Shown here: positions 1-6,363 of the stretch, in pieces | Numbering within the stretch: the stretch's first letter is position 1 | How the letters are laid out: every line of letters begins with the position of its first letter | NCBI RefSeq assembly: GCF_947495285.1 | Contig: NZ_CANLXZ010000026.1 | Coordinates: 1 to 47,817, forward strand | DNA length: 47,817 nt | Direction: 5' to 3' | Origin: an uncultured Nonlabens sp. | Lineage (GTDB): Bacteria; Bacteroidota; Bacteroidia; Flavobacteriales; Flavobacteriaceae | Notes under the pieces: generated by a model | What the model was told of the DNA's origin: nothing | The model's database searches: none | The model's input: the letters and a program-made list of their open reading frames with translations, nothing else | Translations under genes and position numbers: made by a program

Positions 1-1
1 T

Positions 2-64
2 ATAAAATCAATCACAGGAAATCATCATTATCTAAAAGCTTTTTATGCGGCATTTAAGAACTAA
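2..64 (+). CDS. Possible C-terminal end of a gene cut by the window edge
   Basis: An open frame runs in from the left edge and ends at a TAA at 62-64. Its visible end reads NHHYLKAFYAAFKN. The peptide looks protein-like, but it is too short to assign a family. Only position and frame support it; it could be chance. Confidence 0.25.
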   Translation: MKSITGNHHYLKAFYAAFKN

Positions 65-192
65 ATTGGTATAAAACATCAATGAGACACCCAATTCTTA
101 ATTCAAATTATGAGAATAAAGATACTTTTCGTCGTGATTCAAGATTTTTGTAGAAGGATTAAAATTCACTTTTTAACTTGTCAACCATAATT

Positions 193-222
193 AAAAAAAG
201 CCGCTATCATTAGGATAGCGGC
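193..222 (-). terminator. Rho-independent terminator of the hipBST operon
   Basis: A perfect 9-bp GC-rich stem (GCCGCTATC paired with GATAGCGGC) with a 5-nt loop is followed, in the minus direction, by a run of T. It lies about 80 bp past the hipT stop codon. Confidence 0.85.
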
Positions 223-229
223 GTTAATT

Positions 230-307
230 GTGGACTCCGAGCGACAAATATCTGACTTTTTAAATGAGGGTATTGAGTTAATTGTTTCACAATCAAACAG
301 TTTTAAA
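230..307 (-). repeat. 78-bp repeat, copy A, downstream of hipT
   Basis: This segment matches 2128-2205 at about 64 of 78 positions without gaps. Both copies begin at the stop codon of a hip kinase gene and run to just before a terminator hairpin. The far end resembles the last 12 bases of ssrA (GTGGACTCCGAG against GTGGAGTCGGAG on the plus strand). It looks like the shared boundary of two related hip cassettes. Confidence 0.75.
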
Positions 308-1247
308 GATTAGCATTCAGTCTCTCATACCTTTCATGTAAAATGTTGATGTAGTTGGTCTTCATTTCAGAGGATAAAAATGACGCCTCGATTAATTTCA
401 AAGCTTGAGATTTATTTTTGTTAAATCGAGAGAAAACACTTGTAATTTGCTTTTTATTAAGTCCCAATTGGATACCAAATTCTACGAAGTTATATTTAGT
501 AATTTTTTTCTTTTTACCTAATAGAGTTAATGCTAATTCCTCAGGATCCTTTGGATTTACTATAGTGACGTTAAGTAAATCATAAGCAGGAGATAGAGCC
601 CAACCATACTCTGTTTTGATCATTGAGAAATTTTTAAGATGCATATCATTATTTGCAGTAATGAAGGAGAATACGGTAAGTTCAAAAAGGTATAACTTAT
701 CTAAAAGTGTGTTGCTGGTATATTTTCCTAGCGCTTTGCCAACGCGTTCCATAGAACTTTTGTATTTATCAAAAGCCTCAGTAATTTGAAACATATCAAG
801 CATATGTATTTTAGAACCATCGGGATTTCTATCGATACGTTTTGTTATGTATGATAGTTCTCCTGATTTTAAACGTATTAAAGATGATTGAACAACGTTA
901 ATTCCAATAGCCTCGGCTATTCGCATAGTGAGATGTTCATTTTCTGGCATTTCAGCAAAGGCACTATTAGGTGGTTTAAAAATATAATTTCCACCTAAAG
1001 CTCCTACCACGGTAAGTCTATGTTTTCTATCTTCTTCTTTATGATCAAATAGACTCATAGATAACTTAGGTTGTACTCCAGGCACGGATATGCTTCGTGA
1101 TACTATGTCCTTAGCGAGTTTTTGCATTTCATCAAGCGAGTAGTTGAGTTCTGGCACTACTTTAGTGCCAAAAAAATCCAAAGCACAGTGCTTATGAAAA
1201 TCGTTTCCTTGATCTATTTCCTTATAGCAATAGAGACAGTTATTCAT
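303..1247 (-). CDS. hipT: HipT-like Ser/Thr kinase toxin of a split HipBST system
   Basis: The 314-residue protein is a HipA-family kinase without the usual N-terminal subdomain, which is encoded separately by the preceding gene. Visible elements are a Cys/His-rich N-terminus (C4, C7, H18, C21, possibly a metal site), a Gly-loop segment with S52-I53-S54 before PGVQPKLS, a likely ATP lysine in YIFKPP (K91), the catalytic NNDMHLKNF loop (D201) and a metal-binding SPAYD (D223). In the characterised E. coli HipBST, HipT phosphorylates tryptophanyl-tRNA synthetase, and two serines in an SIS motif of this loop are autophosphorylated; the same motif is present here. The target in this organism is unknown. 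The start overlaps the hipS stop by 8 bp, indicating translational coupling. Confidence 0.85.
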   Translation of the reverse strand: MNNCLYCYKEIDQGNDFHKHCALDFFGTKVVPELNYSLDEMQKLAKDIVSRSISVPGVQPKLSMSLFDHKEEDRKHRLTVVGALGGNYIFKPPNSAFAEMPENEHLTMRIAEAIGINVVQSSLIRLKSGELSYITKRIDRNPDGSKIHMLDMFQITEAFDKYKSSMERVGKALGKYTSNTLLDKLYLFELTVFSFITANNDMHLKNFSMIKTEYGWALSPAYDLLNVTIVNPKDPEELALTLLGKKKKITKYNFVEFGIQLGLNKKQITSVFSRFNKNKSQALKLIEASFLSSEMKTNYINILHERYERLNANL

Positions 1248-1575
1248 CTTCTTGATTCATTATAGGTTCTACACTTACGGCTCCAATACAGTTTTGACAG
1301 CAAGCTAGCAGTAATCCCATTCTATCATTAGGATTGATTTTCCAATTTTTGGAGGCGATATCTAGTAACCAGCCTTCTGGAATAAGACCTTCAAAAAAGG
1401 GGAATAGCCTATTTTCTTTGTACAAGGTATCATTAACAGGCATGGTGAATGTTATAAAGGATTCAGGACAGTTAGTTATATAGTCCTGGTCGTATCGATA
1501 GGTGTAATACCCATCATCTGTTTCTGTGAGTATTCCAGCAAGAATAGTGTCATAAAAAATTTTAGCCTGTCTCAT
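1240..1575 (-). CDS. hipS: HipS-like small subunit (free HipA N-terminal subdomain)
   Basis: The 111-residue protein matches the N-terminal subdomain-1 of HipA, including the hallmark stretch LFPFFEGLIPEGWLL (about residues 57-71). In full-length HipA this part is fused to the kinase; here it is a separate gene, as in HipBST systems, where HipS rather than HipB is the antitoxin that neutralises HipT. It sits between hipB (6 bp upstream) and hipT (8-bp overlap). The role as antitoxin is inferred from family and gene order. Confidence 0.83.
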   Translation of the reverse strand: MRQAKIFYDTILAGILTETDDGYYTYRYDQDYITNCPESFITFTMPVNDTLYKENRLFPFFEGLIPEGWLLDIASKNWKINPNDRMGLLLACCQNCIGAVSVEPIMNQEDE

Positions 1576-1581
1576 TTATCA

Positions 1582-1782
1582 TCATTTTTTTATAATGGGA
1601 GCTGCAATAAGTTGATGTCCAAACATTTTTAAAACAAGGTTTACTTTCTCCATATTTAGATTGGTTTTTCCTTGTTCGATTTTTCTAACTACTGTTAATG
1701 CGACACCAGTACGTTCAGCAAATTCTTCCTGCGTCAAGCCTACAGCTTTCCTTTTAGTTTTGACTAATTGAGCTAAATTCAT
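1582..1782 (-). CDS. hipB: HipB-like XRE-family antitoxin/repressor
   Basis: The protein is a 66-residue helix-turn-helix of the XRE/Cro type covering almost its whole length (LTQEEFAERTGVALTVVRKIEQG is the recognition region, residues 16-38). It is the first gene of the three-gene operon. HipB proteins bind palindromes in their own promoter; two matching palindromes lie at 1785-1802 and 1825-1842, either side of the likely -7 box. The protein ends in a short tail, HQLIAAPIIKK. Function as autorepressor is inferred from family and operators. Confidence 0.88.
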   Translation of the reverse strand: MNLAQLVKTKRKAVGLTQEEFAERTGVALTVVRKIEQGKTNLNMEKVNLVLKMFGHQLIAAPIIKK

Positions 1783-1784
1783 TT

Positions 1785-1802
1785 TATATGTATTTAGATA
1801 TA
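1785..1802. promoter_or_regulatory. Candidate HipB operator O1 (hipBST)
   Basis: TATATGTATTTAGATATA is an 18-bp imperfect palindrome (14 of 18 positions symmetrical) that begins 2 bp upstream of the hipB start codon. It matches O2, 40 bp away, at 16 of 18 positions. Confidence 0.65.
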
Positions 1803-1811
1803 AACACCTTG

Positions 1812-1819
1812 CAAAGATA
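1812..1819 (-). promoter_or_regulatory. -7 box of the hipBST promoter
   Basis: The minus strand reads TATCTTTG, an exact match to the Bacteroidota -7 consensus TAnnTTTG, about 30 bp before hipB and between the two operator palindromes. No clear -33 element is visible. Confidence 0.65.
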
Positions 1820-1824
1820 GTAAT

Positions 1825-1842
1825 TATATGTAATTAAATATA
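1825..1842. promoter_or_regulatory. Candidate HipB operator O2 (hipBST)
   Basis: TATATGTAATTAAATATA is a near-perfect palindrome (16 of 18 positions). It lies exactly 40 bp upstream of O1, close to four helical turns, so two HipB dimers would sit on the same DNA face around the -7 box. Confidence 0.65.
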
Positions 1843-1904
1843 GTTTTGAATTTGTTTCACTTATTATACGTTTAATGATATAAATCACAAGTAAAGTAAA
1901 TAAG

Positions 1905-1971
1905 AAAACCCTTATAATCTATTGATTATGAGGGTTTGTGGAGCCTGCCTGCCGGCAGGCAGGTCGGAGAG
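1905..1971 (-). repeat. Partial copy of the ssrA 3' end and terminator, interrupted by a palindrome
   Basis: Positions 1905-1943 match 3892-3930 (ssrA terminator hairpin plus acceptor end) at 36 of 39 bases. The match resumes with TCGGAGAG at 1964-1971, as in ssrA at 3931-3938. Between them is an extra 20-bp palindrome. After 1971 similarity stops, so this is a fragment and not a second tmRNA gene. It still folds as a terminator and lies just upstream of hipBST. Confidence 0.85.
1944..1963. repeat. 20-bp GC-rich palindrome inserted in the ssrA-end copy
   Basis: CCTGCCTGCCGGCAGGCAGG is a perfect 20-bp palindrome, far more GC-rich than its surroundings. The ssrA paralogue shows an uninterrupted junction (GTGGAG then TCGGAGAG), so the insertion is exactly 20 bp with no target duplication. 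Confidence 0.85.
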
Positions 1972-2089
1972 ATTATTTACATGATCTCTAATAACGCCAG
2001 TCCTGTAAATAGAAAGCAGCAATGCTATCGCATTACATTTTTTTAGTTTCTTCCAAAGCTTAAAACTGCGTTTAGCTTTTCCAGAAACT

Positions 2090-2113
2090 AAAAAACCACG
2101 CCTTATGGCGCGG
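2090..2113 (-). terminator. Terminator of the hipB-hipA operon
   Basis: A 7-bp GC-rich stem (CCGCGCC with GGCGTGG, one G-T pair) and ATAA loop are followed by TTTTTT in the minus direction, about 90 bp past the hipA stop. Confidence 0.75.
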
Positions 2114-2127
2114 CTTTCTGCTTGATC

Positions 2128-2205
2128 GTGGAGTCGGAGCGACAGATATCGAACTTTTTGACTCACGATATTGAGTTAATTATTTCAACGTCAAACAGTT
2201 TTAAA
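2128..2205 (-). repeat. 78-bp repeat, copy B, downstream of hipA
   Basis: This is the partner of 230-307 (about 82% identical). It carries an exact 12-base match to the ssrA acceptor end (GTGGAGTCGGAG at 2128-2139) and, after a short gap, ATCGAACT, which also occurs in the ssrA T-arm. It therefore looks like a decayed ssrA 3' end attached to the tail of the hipA gene. Confidence 0.78.
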
Positions 2206-3463
2206 ATGTAAAGCAAGCACTCATTCTTTCTATTTCCGCTCTTGATAGACCTATTTTTTTAGCGAAAACTTGCCAGCTAGAAACAACATTAAGAATACGG
2301 TCGATAATTAATTGGGCATCTTCTTGATCTAATCTAAAGTAGGGCGCTACAGAAAGCGCTAAATCTAAATTTTGAGAGTTATCCTCACTATCTATATTCA
2401 ATTTAAGTCCATTACCGCCTTCTATGGGATTAATGTCATACGCTGGTGATAATATCCAGCCTGCATCTGTGAGAATAAAACCGTGATTACGTAAATGATC
2501 ATCGGTGTTAGAAACACAAATATTAAAGACGATGCGAGTCCATAGTTTTATTAAATCTTCATCTATTTCTGCACCATTTTTCATCAAAAACTCTACAAGG
2601 TCTAAATAGCTTACGCCGTCTTGATGGTCTACACCATCGGTATAGCCTAATAAGGTCATGGCAGAAGCAAAATGAATGCGTTGCCCATCTGCAGTTCTAT
2701 CAAAACGTTTAGTAATGAAAGTATGTTGATGGTGCGAAAATTTCTGTATTCTGGACTCGGCCATATCAATACCACACTGTATAGCCATTTCATATATAAG
2801 CTGTTCCCAGGCACCAATATCTTTATCATCATTACCACTAGGGAACTTTGCTATCCACAAGGAACCGTCTGTATCTTGAACATTAGCTTTTGGTCTAGCA
2901 CCACCAAGAGAAGAACCTGGAGCCATTAACATATTTAACCATTGTAAATACTCTGGATCATCTGGTGCATCATCTCGTTCTAATTGTAAACTAGCATATT
3001 CTAAATCTCTTAGAGCTGTCCAAGGTGGAGCAGCCATTTGTGCATTGTCATCTAGAAATGCTCCATCTATAGCTGTTTTAAAACGTAGTGCTCCCATTCT
3101 ATTAGCATCAAAAACACCAAGAACATAATCAGACTCAAAAAGGTTACGTTGTTTACGCTCTTCCTTTCTAGCTAATGCTGCTTCTTTTCTTCTCATTAAT
3201 AATCTTCCCCAGCGATCTGGAGATGAGTCTAGAAAAATGCCAAAATTGGACTTATCAACATTTAAATATTGCGGTCCAGAAAACAGTTGTAAATCTGGAT
3301 CTATAGCTGTAGCTTCTTTGAGTTTTAACCATTCTGCATTGTACTCAAATGAAAATAGTTCTTTTCCTTTATTGAGAGAAGCATATAATATTCCCATTAG
3401 GGTAGGTTCATTAAAACCTACCCAGTGAGCATAGACTAATATTTCTCTTCTTTCTGCACTCAT
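2201..3463 (-). CDS. hipA: HipA-family Ser/Thr kinase toxin (full length)
   Basis: The 420-residue protein has the complete HipA layout. The N-terminal subdomain covers roughly residues 1-130 and includes FGIFLDSSPDRWG. The kinase core has the phosphorylatable loop APGSSLGGARPKAN (S184/S185), an ATP-binding lysine in WIAKFPS (K206), the catalytic SNTDDHLRN (D321) and SPAYD (D343). All key residues are present, so it is predicted active. HipA kinases phosphorylate aminoacyl-tRNA synthetases (glutamyl-tRNA synthetase in E. coli) and slow growth; the target here is not known. Its start shares one base with the stop of the upstream antitoxin gene (TAATG), a coupled arrangement. It is only distantly similar to the HipT at 303-1247. 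Confidence 0.9.
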   Translation of the reverse strand: MSAERREILVYAHWVGFNEPTLMGILYASLNKGKELFSFEYNAEWLKLKEATAIDPDLQLFSGPQYLNVDKSNFGIFLDSSPDRWGRLLMRRKEAALARKEERKQRNLFESDYVLGVFDANRMGALRFKTAIDGAFLDDNAQMAAPPWTALRDLEYASLQLERDDAPDDPEYLQWLNMLMAPGSSLGGARPKANVQDTDGSLWIAKFPSGNDDKDIGAWEQLIYEMAIQCGIDMAESRIQKFSHHQHTFITKRFDRTADGQRIHFASAMTLLGYTDGVDHQDGVSYLDLVEFLMKNGAEIDEDLIKLWTRIVFNICVSNTDDHLRNHGFILTDAGWILSPAYDINPIEGGNGLKLNIDSEDNSQNLDLALSVAPYFRLDQEDAQLIIDRILNVVSSWQVFAKKIGLSRAEIERMSACFTF

Positions 3464-3783
3464 TATTTATTATTTTTCTTTGGAGCTCGTTCTTTAACTG
3501 TTAAATCAGCATCTTGAATTTTTCGCCCTAAAACATCATCATTTGCTACCGTTAAGAGATCTTTTTCTAAACCTAGAACTAGTAAGGTTTGCAAATAATT
3601 ACCCATCGATACAGACCCTTTGCCTTCTTCAATTTTCCAAAGTGTAGACCTACCAATGTTTGCTCTTTCAGCAACTTGTACTGCACTTAATTTTCTACGC
3701 AATCGTGCCAAGCGGATATTTTCTCCTAATTGAGAGAGGATTTTCTCTGCTTTTGGTAACAATATTGTTTTCTTTTTAGTCAT
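3463..3783 (-). CDS. hipB: HipB-like XRE-family antitoxin
   Basis: The 106-residue protein has an XRE helix-turn-helix at about residues 20-75 (LARLRRKLSAVQVAERANIGRSTLWKIEEG) and a Lys-rich C-terminal tail that may contact the kinase. It is the first gene of a two-gene operon with the full-length HipA. Two GTTTCAT-containing palindromes flank the -7 box upstream, as expected of an autoregulated antitoxin gene. Its sequence and operators differ from those of the hipBST repressor, so cross-regulation seems unlikely. Confidence 0.88.
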   Translation of the reverse strand: MTKKKTILLPKAEKILSQLGENIRLARLRRKLSAVQVAERANIGRSTLWKIEEGKGSVSMGNYLQTLLVLGLEKDLLTVANDDVLGRKIQDADLTVKERAPKKNNK

Positions 3784-3786
3784 AAT

Positions 3787-3800
3787 GTTTCATATAAAAC
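3787..3800. promoter_or_regulatory. Candidate operator O1 of hipB-hipA
   Basis: GTTTCATATAAAAC is an imperfect palindrome just upstream of the antitoxin start. It carries the same GTTTCAT half-site as O2, 32 bp away. Confidence 0.55.
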
Positions 3801-3801
3801 A

Positions 3802-3809
3802 CAAATATA
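3802..3809 (-). promoter_or_regulatory. -7 box of the hipB-hipA promoter
   Basis: The minus strand reads TATATTTG, an exact TAnnTTTG match, 19 bp before the start codon and between operators O1 and O2. Confidence 0.65.
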
Positions 3810-3818
3810 CCGTTATTG

Positions 3819-3834
3819 GTTTCATTTATGAAAC
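3819..3834. promoter_or_regulatory. Candidate operator O2 of hipB-hipA
   Basis: GTTTCATTTATGAAAC is an inverted repeat with perfect 7-bp arms and a 2-bp centre, three helical turns (32 bp) upstream of O1. Confidence 0.65.
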
Positions 3835-3890
3835 ATTAATATCGATTTATTAATAAGTGTAAGTAAGGAGAGTAGTATGAACATTATATA

Positions 3891-3924
3891 AAAAACCCTC
3901 ATAATCTGTTGATTATAAGGGTTT
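3891..3924 (-). terminator. ssrA terminator
   Basis: A stem of about 14 bp (AAACCCTTATAATC with GATTATGAGGGTTT) follows immediately after the tmRNA acceptor end and leads into T residues on the minus strand. Confidence 0.85.
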
Positions 3925-3925
3925 G

Positions 3926-4322
3926 TGGAGTCGGAGAGAATCGAACTCTCGTCCAAACGAGCGAATTCATCGCTTTCTACATGTTTAGTTCTTAATTAAT
4001 TTCAGTCGTAAAGCCGGTCAAGAACTACCAATTTTACGCTTGTCTTTAATTGAGTTTCTTCTCATCATCAAAGCCCTAATGAGAATAGATTTACTTTTAC
4101 GAAATCTCATAATCGGTCGCCGTAAATCAAGGCTCCCGAGAGATTTCCTGCTTGTCTACCTAGTAGACCGAGGCACTATCTTACTGTAATTCAGATTATG
4201 CAGCTAGGGCGTAGTTATTCTCGCCGTTTAAAAAAAGTTGAAAAATGAGATTTAAGAGCTGTTTCCCAGCGCTCTACATGCTTACAATCAAGTCGGTCTC
4301 GCTGTCAAAACCAGTCGACCCC
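3926..4322 (-). ncRNA. ssrA: tmRNA (ssrA)
   Basis: The 397-nt RNA rescues stalled ribosomes by trans-translation. The 5' end GGGGTCGACTGG pairs through GGGGUCG with CGACUCC at the 3' end to form the acceptor stem, followed by discriminator A. The terminal CCA is not encoded. The T-arm reads GAGAGTTCGATTCTCTC. An internal reading frame on the minus strand at 4225-4196 (GGC GAG AAT AAC TAC GCC CTA GCT GCA TAA) gives the tag GENNYALAA, added after the tRNA-carried Ala. Its 3' end is duplicated in the hip region to the left. Confidence 0.97.
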
Positions 4323-4410
4323 ATTTTTTTCATCCTCATTAATCATTTAAAGAAAATGAATCTCCTGTTTAAAATGCTCGTATAAAACCTGCATTTCAAT
4401 ACATGGATGG

Positions 4411-4418
4411 CAAATATA
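4411..4418 (-). promoter_or_regulatory. -7 box of the ssrA promoter
   Basis: The minus strand reads TATATTTG, an exact TAnnTTTG, about 90 bp upstream of the mature tmRNA 5' end. It implies a precursor trimmed at the 5' end. Confidence 0.5.
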
Positions 4419-4464
4419 AGAATCTAACACGCATACTACTGTAAAAAATATGCCAAATAACTAC

Positions 4465-4500
4465 ATAAAAAATCCCAGTGTATTAAAACTGGGATTTAAA
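4465..4500 (-). terminator. Terminator of the cupredoxin-like gene
   Basis: An 8-bp stem (AATCCCAG with CTGGGATT) lies about 65 bp past the stop and is followed by T residues on the minus strand. Confidence 0.75.
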
Positions 4501-4563
4501 ATTGAAACTAGTTGAACAGACTAATAGTCTCAATCGAGGGGAAAAGCTATTACTTTATTTTAC

Positions 4564-4953
4564 TTACTTTACAATAAGTAAGTTATCTGTAGAAGTAGGG
4601 TTTAATGGGCAAAAATAAACATATTCTCCTTTTTCTAATTTTGTAGCATTAGAGTGCTGTGTACCGTTATTTGCTACTTGCTCTGTTACATAAGCAGTTT
4701 TAATGTGGTTTTTTGGGTTAGATATATCCTCTCCTTTTTTTACAAGTACAAAACCTACATTGTGACCTACGTTGTTATTTTTAATATCAAAAACATAAGT
4801 GCCAGCGTCTACCGTAATTTGTTTTTGTACAAATTCTCCAGTTACTTGCTCTAGAGCGATAGTCTTTACCGTCTTATCCATCATTTTATCTTGAGCTTGT
4901 GTTGTCATACCCATTCCTAAAGCGATTACTACTAGTGCGATTAATTTTTTCAT
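4564..4953 (-). CDS. Secreted cupredoxin-like protein with incomplete copper site
   Basis: The 129-residue protein has a signal peptide (residues 1-20, ending TTQA before QDK) and one beta-rich domain resembling plastocyanin/azurin-type cupredoxins. H64 (VGHNVGF) and C115 (YFCPLNP) occupy places of type-1 copper ligands. The usual His and Met a few residues after the Cys are absent (CPLNPTSTDN). It may therefore bind copper differently, or not at all, and serve another periplasmic role. It is a single-gene unit: terminator below, and a pair of direct repeats at 5027-5060 above that may be an activator site. Confidence 0.75.
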   Translation of the reverse strand: MKKLIALVVIALGMGMTTQAQDKMMDKTVKTIALEQVTGEFVQKQITVDAGTYVFDIKNNNVGHNVGFVLVKKGEDISNPKNHIKTAYVTEQVANNGTQHSNATKLEKGEYVYFCPLNPTSTDNLLIVK

Positions 4954-5026
4954 GATTTATTTATTTTAATTATTGTTTTTATTTACAAGGCAAAGATGCG
5001 ATGCTTTACCAGTGCGATATTGGGTC

Positions 5027-5060
5027 TTTTTTCCCTACTACTATTCATTTTTTCCCTACT
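5027..5060. promoter_or_regulatory. Two 13-bp direct repeats 21 bp apart upstream of the cupredoxin-like gene
   Basis: TTTTTTCCCTACT occurs at 5027-5039 and again at 5048-5060, in phase by two helical turns. The pair lies 29-62 bp upstream of a near-consensus -7 element (CATCTTTG, minus strand, 4998-4991). The geometry suits a dimeric activator such as a LytTR-type response regulator; that identity is a guess. Confidence 0.55.
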
Positions 5061-5108
5061 CGTAATCTTTGGTCTATTTCCTTATCTTGCTGCTATAAAA
5101 CCTAGCCC

Positions 5109-6341
5109 ATGAAATTTGCGATTATAAGAGAGAGAAAGAGCCCGCCGGATAGAAGAGTAGTCTTTACTCCAGAGCAGTTAAGCCGTTTAGATCTCGCTTT
5201 CGCGAAAGCGGAATTTATAGTAGAATCCTCACCGATAAGAATCTTTCCAGATAGTCAGTACGCATCTCATGGTATTGCCGTACAGGAAGATGTAACGACA
5301 GCAGACGTTATGATAGGTGTAAAAGAAGTGCCTAAAGAGGCGTTGATACCCCATAAAAAGTATTTTTTCTTTTCTCATACTATTAAAAAGCAACCTTATA
5401 ATAGAGAGTTGCTTAAAACCATACTGGATAAAAAAATAGAACTGTATGATCATGAAACCATTACTAGAGAAAATGGTGCGCGATTAATCGGTTTTGGTAG
5501 ATATGCCGGTATAGTAGGAGCGTACAACGGTTTTAGAGCACTAGGTTTGCGAGATGGTTTATTTGATTTACCTAAGGTAGAATCCTTACCAGATTATGCA
5601 GCTCTTAAAGCACAATTAAAAAGTATTAAAAATCTATTGCCAGCTATCAATATAGCTATGACAGGTAATGGAAAGGTTGCAGGTGGTATTCTAGAGATTT
5701 TAAAAGAACTAGAAATTAAAGAGTTAAGACCTAAAGAATATTTACAATTAGGTCAGTTAAAAAATGATCAAACTACTTTTACCATACTAGACGTAGAAGA
5801 TTATTATACTCGCAAAGATGGTTTACAGCCTACTAAAACAGAGTGTTATAATAACCCAGAATTACTGGCAAGTGATTTTATGAAATTTGCCAAGGTGACT
5901 GATATGTTAATCACCGGGCATTTCTATGGCAATAACGCACCCTATTTATTTACAAGAGAAGATGCAAAACTACCTGATTTTAAAATAAGCCTTGTGGCAG
6001 ACGTGAGTTGTGATATAGATGGTCCTATTGCATCTACTTTAAGACCTAGCACCATAGCCGACCCTATTTATGCTTATGACGCTCAAGGCGAAAAAGAGGT
6101 CGCATTTAAAACTCCAGGATCTATTACGGTCATGGCGGTAGATAATTTACCTTGTGAATTACCTAAGGATGCGAGTGAAGGTTTTGGCGAGATGTTTGAA
6201 AAGTATGTGATACCGTCCTTTTTTAATGGTGACAAAGATGGTATTCTAGAGAGAGCACAAATGACTACTAGCGATGGTCGATTAACTGAACGCTTTTCTT
6301 ACCTGCATGATTATGTGTATGAAGAGCAGACTAAGTTGTAA
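5109..6341 (+). CDS. Saccharopine dehydrogenase-like (alanine dehydrogenase/PNT N-domain) oxidoreductase
   Basis: The 410-residue protein starts with the AlaDH/PNT-type N-domain (KFAIIRERKSPPDRRVVFTP) and contains KEVP, YFFFSHTIKKQPYN and GFGRYAGIVGAYNG, typical of NAD-dependent saccharopine dehydrogenase (lysine-forming) relatives. These oxidise or form saccharopine from lysine and 2-oxoglutarate. A nucleotide-binding segment follows (MTGNGKVAGG, about residue 185). It is probably cytosolic, in lysine metabolism. Residues 30-35 (AFAKAE) are encoded by the repeated 16-bp palindrome. The gene stands alone with its own terminator. The exact substrate is not proven by sequence. Confidence 0.82.
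   Translation: MKFAIIRERKSPPDRRVVFTPEQLSRLDLAFAKAEFIVESSPIRIFPDSQYASHGIAVQEDVTTADVMIGVKEVPKEALIPHKKYFFFSHTIKKQPYNRELLKTILDKKIELYDHETITRENGARLIGFGRYAGIVGAYNGFRALGLRDGLFDLPKVESLPDYAALKAQLKSIKNLLPAINIAMTGNGKVAGGILEILKELEIKELRPKEYLQLGQLKNDQTTFTILDVEDYYTRKDGLQPTKTECYNNPELLASDFMKFAKVTDMLITGHFYGNNAPYLFTREDAKLPDFKISLVADVSCDIDGPIASTLRPSTIADPIYAYDAQGEKEVAFKTPGSITVMAVDNLPCELPKDASEGFGEMFEKYVIPSFFNGDKDGILERAQMTTSDGRLTERFSYLHDYVYEEQTKL
5195..5210. repeat. CGCTTTCGCGAAAGCG palindrome, site 1 (coding)
   Basis: Perfect 16-bp copy read as AFAKAE in the saccharopine dehydrogenase-like gene. Flanks AGATCT and GAAT match site 3. Confidence 0.97.
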
Positions 6342-6363
6342 AATCAGAGTTTTAAGATATATG

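Noticed and set aside
1905..1971. A second tmRNA or tRNA gene
   Set aside because: Only the terminator and a few acceptor-end bases are present. There is no 5' half, no tag frame and no intact T-arm.
1912..2166. An 84-codon minus-strand open frame between the two hip operons
   Set aside because: It runs through the ssrA-end copy, the GC-rich palindrome, the hipA terminator and the start of repeat B. The protein shows no family features, so it is a chance frame.
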